Shown here: positions 31,001-41,024 of the stretch, piece by piece
How positions within the stretch are numbered: the stretch's first letter is position 1
Layout of the letters: each line of letters begins with the position of its first letter
DNA from: Strigamia acuminata
Lineage: Eukaryota > Arthropoda > Chilopoda > Geophilomorpha > Linotaeniidae
Direction: 5' to 3'
Assembly: GCA_949358305.1 (NCBI GenBank)
Contig: OX442317.1
Location: 3,540,186-3,600,185, forward strand
DNA: 60,000 bases
Notes under the pieces: model-generated
Database searches by the model: none
What the model was told of the DNA's origin: nothing
What the model saw: only the letters and a program-made list of their open reading frames with translations
Program-made: the position numbers and the translations under genes

Positions 31001-34000
31001 TTTCCTAATGATACACTAATTGTAAGCAATGTTAAAAAAGGCCAGGATGACGGCAAGTATTCCTGCAAAGTGTCCAACATTCAGGGTGAAGCAGTAACAG
31101 GAAACGTAGAAGTGGTGGTAATGAGTGAGTATAACTATTCTAGTACATGTTTTGAGCATATTCTTTTTACATATTAAATAAATACACTTATTAATTGCTA
31201 CAAAATGAAATTCCATCCTGTGCTATTGTATGAAGTACGAAAGAAATAATTTAGTTGCAAAATTCAATCAGAAAAAAAACCAAACAGAACACCACTTGGA
31301 CTTTCATTCACTAGACCCCAGTCAGAAAGTCGCTTAAACTTGTTTAAAATTTAACACTACATTTGAACTACTTTAAAAAAAGTAAAACCAGTTAAAATGA
31401 CTTTATAAATTCGCCTACTAACTTTTTCAGTTGCACCAAAAATTATGCCATTTTCATTCCAAGAAGACTTATTGCGTGAAGGCATGAGAGCTAGACTTCA
31501 ATGTGTCGTGAGTGAAGGAGACTCACCAATTACGATTCAATGGCTTAAAGACAATGCTGTAATTCCAAATGAATTAGACATTAAAATTCAACAGATCGAT
31601 GAATTTTCAAGCATCCTTAATATAGGACAAGTAACTCCCAAACATAATGGCAACTATACTTGCAAAGCTAAAAATGCGGCCATAACCGTGGAACATTCAG
31701 CCGTTTTAAATGTCAATGGTAATGCTTTTCTTATCTCGTCTTTTGCCTTGCAGTTCCTCCAAAGATTATTCCCTTTGCCTTTGTGGATGATCAATTCTAC
31801 AAAGGAATGCGTGCCCATATCACATGTGCTGTGAGCCAAGGAGATCCGCCGTTGACCTTTCAATGGTTCAAAGACGATCGCCCGATCCCTGCTTCGTTGC
31901 AAGATGTGGCAACGCGTCAATATGACCAGTACACGAGTTCTCTAAGTATTGAGAGCGTGTCTTCCGGCCACACGGGAAATTACACCTGTGTTGTATCAAA
32001 TCGGGCGGTGACAGTCAGCCACACGGCGCAACTTCTGGTTCACGGTAAATAATCCATTCATTGATTTAATCCATTCGGGGGTTTCTTTTCCAGTTGCGCC
32101 CAGGATCATTCCCTTCTCGTTCCAAGACAAATCTGTGGTGGATGGCAGACAAGCGAGGGTTATGTGTGGGCTAATTGAGGGAGATGCTCCTGTCACTTTT
32201 ACTTGGTTGAAAGATGGACTGCCAATAAAGCAAAAAGATGTAGAAATTAAACGTGCTGACGATAACTACTCCGTTCTTTCCATCCACAGTGTGACTCGTG
32301 GCCACACTGGAAACTACACTTGTGTGGCTACTAACCGCGCTACCAGTTCACAATTCAGTGCCACATTGATAGTTAATGGTAATTGCTAATGAAACTGTTT
32401 CAATTGATTTCAGCCGCCCCAAAAATCATTCCATTCTCCTTCCAAGACGGTCAATTATTTGAAGGAGTTTTTGCGAGGGTTTCGTGCGTAGTTTATCAGG
32501 GAGATCTTCCAATTGCCATAAAATGGCTGAAAGATAACAAACCATTATCCAACATTGAGGGTGTTAATGTCCGACAAGTTGATCAATTTTCCAGCATGCT
32601 AACCATAGAGAAAGTGCAACAAATTCACAGTGGCAACTACACTTGCACAGCGACAAACTCTGCAGCCTCCGCCAGTTCGACGGCAATCCTTGTTGTCAAT
32701 GGTACGACAATCAAGTGATTTTGTTTATTTGTTCATTTTGCAGTCCCTCCAAAAATTGTACCATTCGCATTCCAAGATGGGCATTTACTCGAGGGCATGT
32801 TAGTTCGAGTGTCTTGTGTTGTCAGCCGAGGAGACTTACCATTGAATATAACCTGGCTCAAAGACAATACATTTGCTTCCCAACAACCTTCTGTTAGCGT
32901 GCATAACTTAGACGATTACTCCAGTGTCCTGTCAATTGACCCAGTGACTAAGAAACATGATGGCAATTACAAATGTGTTGCTAAAAACATGGCTGGAACT
33001 GACACTTTCGTTGCATCAATAATTGTTAATGGTAAATTATTGTTCCAGCAGTTAAAAAAGTTATGTTGCAATGTTATTTTCCAAAATCAACATTTAATTC
33101 ATCTAACTAAACGTTTAGTTGGATATGTCAATAAATATTAACTGAATCTTTTTCAAATCAAGACTAAAATCTAAATAGTATACCTAATGATTAGATATTA
33201 TTCTACAACTGTTACTTCAAGTTTTTGCATTTTGAACCTTGACAAGTTGTACGGATAAAAGATTTAGTAGGACATAATATAACTTTGTTGGAGCTTCATG
33301 ACTACTTTTTTATAAAGTGCTTTTACTTTTTCCAAAATTAGGTCCTAACATCTTTTTTTTTCTAAACTTATTTATTCAGAATTACCAAAATGGGTTGTTA
33401 GACCCAATAACACTAAAATACCAATTAGAAGTTCAACTACCATTCCTTGCATAACCACAGGATTTCCTAAACCAACAACCACTTGGTACAAAGTAGAAGG
33501 TTGTTCGAACTAATCCACAAACACAAAAACATGCACAATAATACATTCTGTTATTAAAATTATAGGTTCTAATACTCGAGGAACAAAAAATGTTGTGCAA
33601 AATGGGAATGGCTACAAACTGTTGTCAAATGGTTCACTTCATATCGAAAATGTCAACATGCAGCACGCTGGATATTACTTCTGCGTGTCAAACAATACAA
33701 TCGGAAGCATTAGTGAAATGGCTCTACTATCCATCAGTTGTAAGTGACAAAATTACTCAACCAAATAAAATCATAATAAAATAAAATGTACTTTTCAGCA
33801 GTTCCCCCTCAACTACACAAAAAAATTCAAAATGACACCGTTAAAAATGGCGATTCAGTGCATTTTAAATGCATTGCTCACGGAGATAAACCCATGACAT
33901 TTACTTGGTACATCAATGGTCAACTGAAGAATGTGAGTAATGGAAATAACGGGTAAGTTCACACAAGATCCATACAGTAAAAATCAATCAATCACTCATC

Positions 34001-37000
34001 CCAACTCACATCAAGGTATCTCATAAAACAATCGCATGACATTGCGAGTGAAACCTCAGAGTTTGCTATAATGAAAGCAGGTCGGCAAGATTCAACAAAC
34101 TTCATGTGCAGTGTGCAAAACTCCTACGGTTCGGAGAATGCAACATTCAACTTGCTGGTTTTAGGTTTGCATTCATTTACAGAACCACCTGCTTATGCTA
34201 ACTAATATTTGATCATTACAGAGAAGCCCGACGCACCCGGAGATATCAAAATAATCGAAGCGAATAATCGCACGGTGGTAATAGGCTGGGCGGCACCATT
34301 CGATGGAAACAACCCAATCAATAAATTCATCTTGCAGTATAAACTTACGGAAGGTAAACAAACAATTATAATAGAAAAATAAAAAATTTGATAATCTGAT
34401 TCTGATAGACAATTGGGAGCTGGGAACTCGAAACTTGACCCTTCCAGGACGCAAATTGCAATCTGCAATCAGTAATTTGAAACCATCAGCAAGTTATCAC
34501 ATTCGCATAATTGCTGGTAATGATATGGGACTAGGATTACCCAGTGAGGAAATAGAAGTTCTGATGCCTGATCAAGGTGTTGCGTGATTTAAAAACATTG
34601 AGACGTACCGTATTGTAAAATGTCTAATTACAGCTCCAGCTGGACCTCCTTTAAATGTGAATGCCATCGCAACCGACTCCAATAGCTTAAAAGTATCATG
34701 GGAGGTATCAAACAAACAAAAATGCACACTTCCTCCACAGTTGTTGCTTATAGTTTTCAAACAATAGGCACCTCACATACAGCTCAGAAATGGCATCATC
34801 AAGGGATACAACATTGGCTATAAAATTGCTAGCTCATCCGGCGCTTATCAGTTTCGCATGTTGGAAGTTCCCGAAGATTACACGGCCACTCTATCGCTGC
34901 CCATCAATGACCTCCACAAGTTCACTCAATACAGCGTCGTTGTTCAGGCTTTTAATGACGGCGGAAAAGGACCGCTGTCGAAACAAGTGATCGCTGTCAC
35001 TTCGGAGAGCAGTTGAGACTCGTGGCATTTCCAAAGTATCGATCGTATTTAGAGTTTATTTTCTAGTTCCAACTAAACCACCTCAAGACATCAAGTGTTC
35101 GGTGTTGTCATCGCAAAGCATTCATCTCACTTGGCACCCACCCCCGCTGGCGAGCATTCACGGGATGCTGCAGGGATTTAAAGTGATTTACAAACCAGTC
35201 ACTGACCAAAGTGAGTGTTCACAAGTATTGAAAAAAAATTTCAAATTAATAATCTCTATTGAATAGAAAATGTAGTTCCGGAAATTACAACTATGGACAC
35301 GTCGACTAAACTAACACTTCAAAATTTGGAAAAATACACAAACTACAGCGTACAAATTTCAGCAACGACTCGAAGAGGAGAAGGAGTTAAGAGCGAACCC
35401 ATATTCTGCAGAACATTCGAAGCCAGTAATGGAATTATTATAGGAAATAAATTTTCAAACGTTAATTCAATATTGCACCTCAGTTCCAGACATTCCTTCT
35501 GATATCAAGGTATTGCCAGTGTCTGCTCAATCAGTTATCGTTGCCTGGAAAGCTCCAAATCAACCGAACGGCATCATCAGTAAATACACAGTTTACGTTC
35601 AACCATCCAAAGCAGCAAAAGAAGTAAATAATTAAATTATTCATATTTCATTAATATGAAAGTGTCACTTGTAGGAAAATGTGAAGAAGCACACTGTTGG
35701 TGGGAATACAACTTCCTACGAAATTAACAATTTGAAACAAAGCGAGACGTACCAATTTTGGGTAACGGCTTCGACAGTGATCGGAGAAAGCGCTAAAAGT
35801 CGAATGGTGTCACAATCACCGAGCAGCAAATTACGTGAGTTCAGTGGTTAAGACAGTCCAAGCAATAAATTTGACATTAATTTACCAGATGCTGCAAAAG
35901 TAGCTGGATTTGGAAGTTCTCTCGTCATCAGCCAAGGGGAAGATGTTCTCCTTCCGTGTAAAAGTGTTGGATTGCCAACACCGCAACAACGCTGGATGAG
36001 TAAGAATTAAAACATTTGCTTTGTACGATTTATGAATTTCATTTCAATTTTTGGGAGTGGAAACATTCTTGATATGGATAATAAACGCTCAACTTTGGCT
36101 GATGGATCGCTACTGATCAAAGACACCGATGAGATGGATTCGGATAACTATACGTGTCACGTGCAGAATGAACACGGGTTTGATTACATCACTTTCAGCG
36201 TAGTTGTACAATGTACGAAAACTAATCCAATTAAAATAAATACTCAACTTATAATTCAAATTCTTATCCTAAAGCGGCTCCCGGAACTCCGTTTGTCGAA
36301 ATTTCCTTAATTACAACTTCGTCTATTGACATCCAGTGGAAAGTTGAAACCAATGGCGGCAGCCCAGTACTTGGTAATATAAATAAATATATTTTCATTT
36401 CAACCAAGTGTATACAATTCATCATATTCAAATTTTTAGGATACAAATTTTACTACAAACATGATCACAGCGAATGGCAGTTAATCGATTTAGATGCAAC
36501 TACAAATTCCTTCCACTTGGACGGTCTCCACTGTGGAACTAAATATCAGATGTACATGATCGCCTATAATAAGTTGGGACAAGGAAAGGCCACCCACGTG
36601 ATTGCCACTGCAACCAAAGGAGGAGGTAAACATTCATATCTGAACTAACATTCTTTTCAATGTAAGCTTATGCATTATTACTCACAGTTCCGACCTCTCC
36701 ATCCAAATCATCTTTGATCGAAGAAGGATCAAACTATATCATCCTCAATCTGGATTCGTGGTTCGTCGATAAATGCCCCATCAAATACTTCGTCGTGGAA
36801 TACAAAACTCGCATTTCCGCCCAATGGACTCTGCTGTCGGACGACGTGAATCCGGACAAACACAAGATCACTTTGCCCAATTTGGCACCGGCAACTTGGT
36901 ACAATCTGAGAATGATCACTCACAGCAGTGCAGGCACCGCGGCAGCCGAATACACTTTTGCCACTCTCACGATTGACGGGGGTACATAAAACGGCAAAAT

Positions 37001-38056
37001 AAATTAACACCGATCATTCACTTTTATTGTTTTCAGCAACTACAATGCCAGCAACAATGTCCGATGACGCCGGTATAAGACCAATCGCATTCAAGTTTGA
37101 ACTCAAACACGTGATCGCCGTCACCTCCGGAACCTTAATACTCATCCTGGTCGTAGTGATCGTGTGGATTTGCAACCAAACAACTAAATCCAAGAAAAGT
37201 CACCGCCGAAAGTCGACTCCCAAATTCTTCCCCCAATCCGAATGCGGAAGTGACACCACCTACAATGGCACCTATTGTACCTATGGGCCCGGAAAAGCAA
37301 CTTTTCAAAATACATGTACGTGATAAACAAAATGTAATTGCTTTTCGTAATTACTCAAATTGCAGTGAGAAAAGGAGATGTAGCTCCGTACGCCACCGGT
37401 CATTTCTCGGATCACTACCAAACCGAAGAACTCGCGATGCTTAATTCAAATCACCCAATGATGGGTTTCAGCAATATGATGGCTGCAACGGTATTTTAAT
37501 CCCTTTTCAATTTTGCCTTTTCAATTTAAATTTAAAAAATCCAAATGCAAATATACGTAGCATTCGATATATTACAGACAGTCCCCTTCTATCCGCAGGG
37601 CCGCACCAGTATCCCACCAGGAGGAATGAGTAAACAAAATATAATGTGATTAATATCCAACATTTACAAACATTAAAATCTTCTTCTGAATTTAGGCGCC
37701 GCCGAATTCGCTCACTTTCAGGCACAAAACCAAGCATTTGCTACCGCTCCACCGATGTCCGATTGCTACGGCGGAAACTGCTCTTACCCAATTAAAGGCC
37801 ACGCTACACCTCAACACAAAATGGATGCCATTATACCACCCCCTCCTCCACCACTGCCAATTCAAGGGTAAGTGTATAAATTACTAAAGAAAAATAAAAT
37901 TCTTCTATTTCTTGTATTTTGTTTAGAGCTGTCGAGACTACATTCACATTTCCCTCTCTGCCCGAAGCAGCAGCTGCAGCTGCGAAGGAAAAGGCTCAAA
38001 AGGTTGACAAGTACGACGCTCCATGGGATGCGAAACGTGCTCAAAATGTCGACTAG
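28023..38056 (+). CDS. Dscam: Dscam-like receptor, copy 2 (complete exon set, one frameshift)
   Basis: Same architecture as copy 1. Exons: 28023-28080 signal (MGFFSNSRVVIILMTTF, unlike copy 1); 28475-28789 Ig1; 28848-29009 and 29081-29230 Ig2; 29292-29409 and 29476-29654 Ig3; 29721-29960 Ig4; 30414-30710 Ig5; 30792-30902 and 30963-31124 Ig6; Ig7 array 31431-33031; 33380-33499 and 33566-33739 Ig8; 33799-33953 and 34016-34164 Ig9; FN1-FN4 34222-35834; Ig10 35889-35999 and about 36058-36212; FN5-FN6 36275-36981; membrane and tail 37037-38056. Every exon matches copy 1 in length except Ig9a, which is 155 instead of 154 bp. That extra T shifts the frame and gives TAA before the exon ends. It is either a recent break, a polymorphism or an assembly error. 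Confidence 0.88.
29973..30359. mobile_element. MITE with TA target duplication in the Ig4-Ig5 intron of copy 2
   Basis: Inverted ends (CAGGTTGTTTCAGAATTCAT on the left, CAGGGTGTTTCAGAATTCAT read inward from the right) extend over at least 64 bp and weakly to about 120 bp. TA flanks both ends (29971-29972 and 30360-30361). There is no coding frame. The size of about 387 bp and the TA site fit a Tc1/mariner-type MITE. Copies 1 and 3 lack it. Confidence 0.85.
31431..33031 (+). CDS. Array of five complete Ig7 exons, Dscam copy 2
   Basis: Exons 31431-31718, 31754-32044, 32094-32378, 32414-32701 and 32744-33031, each pairing one to one with copy 1 in order and length. Introns are 35, 49, 35 and 42 bp. 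The array therefore predates the gene duplication, and both the exon number and the tiny introns have been kept. All five frames are open with phase 1 at each end. Confidence 0.9.
33899..33904 (+). other. Single-base insertion (frameshift) in the Ig9 exon of copy 2
   Basis: Copy 1 reads ATG ACA TTT GCT TGG; copy 2 has four T's in the run, so the frame moves and a TAA follows within the exon. The exon ends still match copy 1, so splicing cannot correct it. Homopolymer miscalls are a known cause of such differences. Confidence 0.8.
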
Positions 38057-38509
38057 AATTTCTACTCTATTCACCATTTCTTATTCCAATTTTAAATTCC
38101 TAAATATTGTGAGTAAATTAGTTGAATTAAACTTTTCTCTGTGAAGCAAAACAATTATGCGTGATAGTTAGCATGTAATACTTTAGATTATTTATTACAA
38201 CTATTTATTGTAATGTTTGTGTAAAATGTGTTTTCGTACGTAAATGTATAAGAAGAGTTTATATTATTCACTAATCATTCACTAATTCATTAATCCGTGT
38301 TTAACTATTAGCAGGTTTTTTAAACATTTTTTCTACATTGTCGCTGATGTTCGTTTATATTCATGTAGTAGCAGAAATTCAATAGTTACACGAATTAAAA
38401 CAACTGTTCCAAATTCCAACTTTTTCATTCAAATTTCGTGCAAATTGTAGGAAAAGTTTCTATTGGTCAGATCTCACGGTTTCCTCGTGTACCGAAGGTC
38501 ACTGCCATC
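38057..38509. other. 3' flank of copy 2 and 5' flank of copy 3
   Basis: A near copy of 27550-28022. It marks the repeat period of the cluster: start codon to start codon from copy 2 to copy 3 is 10.5 kb. No other element is seen. Confidence 0.6.
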
Positions 38510-39986
38510 ATGGGCTTCTTTTCAAATTCCAGAGTATTAATTATACTCATGACCACTTTTTGTAAGGGTAAGTCGTACCATTTGCATGTTCTAAATCGTT
38601 CAAACCCCCAAACTAATCGGGCACAGACCTTCGACGAGCATCCGTGTAGAATGAACAACAGTGAGTGGCTATGACAACCAACAAAAGATAAAATAATTCC
38701 ACATGGTTCCACATTCTGCTGAAATGACGAACCACACACTACAATTCTCCCTAGATACCTCAAATTCCCAAAACGTACAAAATACTGTAGGATATATTGA
38801 ATTTTGCAGTTAAAATATCCCTACTTGCATCGTGCTGTTACGAAGCTAAATTTCCGGCGGCTAGTTCTCGTCACTAGATGGCACTACTGTCTCTATAATG
38901 GCGAATACACAAAAGCAGCGGAAAATTCAAAAAGACCTAAAAACTTAAATTTCTATTTAAGGTTTTGCTGACACTTCGGAACCTCTTGCATTTAACGATG
39001 AACCACCTTTCCGCGTGGAATTCTCAAAATACCATGCACCGCAAACGGCTCTCCTCCGATTAACATCACTTGGATTCTTGCTGAAGGAAATCCCGTACCA
39101 AAAATGAACCAACTCAGACACATTACGGATGAAGGAACCTTGGTTTTCCCATCCTTTGAAGCTAAAAGTTACCGACAAGACATGCACGCAGTTACCTACA
39201 AATGCACTGCAACAAATGCAGCGGGGACGATCATCAGCAGAGAAGTTCACGTGCAAGCAGGTTGAACACGAAAGATGAGGTAGTCGTTGATAAAATGCAA
39301 CAGTTTTGCCATTTCAGTCATGGACCAACTATTTGAACCCCATGTCTATGATGCATTTGCCACTAAAGGAAGTACGGCGGCCATCAAATGCGTAATATCG
39401 GGAACAGTCACTAAATACGTGAACGTTGATACGTGGATTAAAGACAACCAGAAAGAAATTAAAACTTCCTTTTTTGATGGTACGTTATTTTTCTGAATGC
39501 CTTTTTTACATGTATACTTGCCACTTTATTTATACGGTTTAATTACTTTCAAGATAAAAAATATGCTATCACAAAAACTGGTGACCTATTGATATCGAAC
39601 GTGGACAGTTCAGATGCCGGCAGAACTTATCGATGTATCGCTAAACACCGGCTCACTGGAGAAATTAAAACCAGTTCAACAGCTGGAAAACTCTTTGTTA
39701 CTGGTAACAACGTGCGGCGATCCGGGTTTTTACTTATTAAATTATGTAAATTCAATAAGCAATCGTCGTAGAGATGCCGTACAGGACTTCTACTCTGTGG
39801 CCAAATGTTTGTCTAGGGGAATGATTTTACACAGAGTAAAGGAAAAATTAGATAGTTTTAATCGTTCAAAATACAAAGGAGGTATTATTTAAAATGTTTG
39901 GGGTCGATCTGGCTTCTTCTTCAAATGTACACTCACAGTTGACCGTTGGCTCCAAGATGGCGTCGATGGCGTCGTGTGAGCGCGGG

Positions 39987-40272
39987 ATTTTAGCGGAGTA
40001 AACTCGACGCTAAAATACTTTGCTAAAATATACTAAAAATCCTCGCGGAGCAAGCTCAACACGAGAATACGTCTTGCACACAGCGGTTTGATTATTACGG
40101 AGCAAGCTCGACGTAACAATCCGCCTTAACACAATTCGCTTTGTGGAGTTAAACTCAACACAAAGCCTTCAAACTAACAGAGTAAACTCGATGTTAGTTT
40201 CACACAGATTTCTTTGTGGAGCAAGCTCGACACAAAGAACTACAAATTGACAGAGCAAGCTCAATGTCAATT
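39987..40272 (-). repeat. Array of seven hairpins with constant loop and covarying stems (3' LTR copy)
   Basis: Hairpins: 39987-40016, 40039-40068, 40090-40121, 40138-40166, 40171-40200, 40210-40239 and 40245-40272. On the sense (minus) strand each has an 8-10 bp outer stem, then UC or UU, then GAG(C/U)-loop-(G/A)CUC. The core reads UCGAGCUUGCUC, UUGAGCUUGCUC, UCGAGUUUACUC or UUGAGUUUAACUC. Outer arms differ in every hairpin (for example AATTGACA, TTCTTTGTG, AAACTAACA, GCTTTGTG) yet each pairs with its own partner. Five are perfect. The other two deviate only by G.U pairs, which exist on the sense strand and not on the other. The inner closing pair also switches C-G to U-A together. Confidence 0.9.
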
Positions 40273-40688
40273 CACACACAGAAATGGCTTAAATTACGTG
40301 TAGTAATTCAAGCTAGAAAGTTGCTATTCCGTACAGTGGGTACAGACCAGCGATGAAACTCAATTCGTCCAAGAATCACAGATCACACTTTGCAGTTTTG
40401 GCAGAAGTTTGACACGGTTGTGAACAGTTTGGAGGTGGAATCAAGAGTGCGGGAAGAGTGGGCCAAAACCGTTTGGCTCACTTCTAAATCTGCTCAGAAA
40501 AGCTGCGCAGATGACGAGTTGCACAAAGATCACACACGGCCGCCTTCGGGTCGTGTGCAACAATTGAGCCGGGCACGCGCGAGGGGAAGGGATGCTCCGC
40601 CCAGGCACACGCCTAGCAGCATCATCAAAGCAATGCACACTGCAGCGCGATTGGTTGACGCTGTTGCTGGGCCAAAACTTGCTGCAAA

Positions 40689-40774
40689 ACACAATATTAT
40701 TTGGGTAATATTGTGTCTTGTTTTATATTTTATTAATGTATGTTTTATTTCAATTTACATTGAAACAAAACATA
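40689..40774 (-). repeat. Two further large hairpins in the element B LTR
   Basis: 40689-40716 has perfect 11-bp arms (ACACAATATTA) around a 6-nt loop. 40739-40774 has 16-bp arms (TATGTTTTATTTCAAT on plus) around a 4-nt loop with a single mismatch that is a U.G pair on the sense strand. They fall next to the likely transcription start and polyadenylation signals. The second LTR carries them at 52482-52567. Confidence 0.8.
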
Positions 40775-40851
40775 TAAGCTTGTTGAATATGTTTATAAGA
40801 CAATTTGGAAATATGGTGCGCACTCAAATAGGAATATTTGAGGTCACCACA

Positions 40852-40862
40852 CTTCCCCCCCC
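40852..40862 (-). other. Polypurine tract of element B
   Basis: The sense sequence GGGGGGGGAAG directly abuts the 3' LTR. Confidence 0.88.
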
Positions 40863-41024
40863 TTTAAGAAAGAATCTTATTCTTTTCCAAAAAGAGACAA
40901 GTAAGTATAGGAATAAATACACAAGGTTTCAAAGTAAAATGGAACAGGATATATATTTATTCTTTTTTATTACAGTGTAAAAATAAAAAAGGAATTATTT
41001 TTAATGAACGGGCGTGTTCCCTAA

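Larger units (their letters stand above)
39713..40851 (-). repeat. 3' LTR of element B
   Basis: 1139 bp, sense strand 40851 to 39713. A TATAAA (sense) lies at 40797-40792 and AATAAA signals at 40734-40729 and 40749-40744, suggesting a short R region near 40765-40710 and a long U5 that holds the hairpin array. A plus-strand open frame with a membrane-like segment crosses it, but it is antisense to the element. Confidence 0.95.

Noticed and set aside
39987-40272. CRISPR-like array
   Set aside because: The repeated core is short (12 nt), the variable parts are self-complementary stems rather than spacers, spacing is irregular, and the context is a eukaryotic LTR.
40390-40980. Plus-strand frame with a membrane-like helix in the element B LTR (and 52183-52689)
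   Set aside because: Antisense to the element. The two copies end differently because they run into different flanks. The hydrophobic part coincides with AT-rich hairpins.
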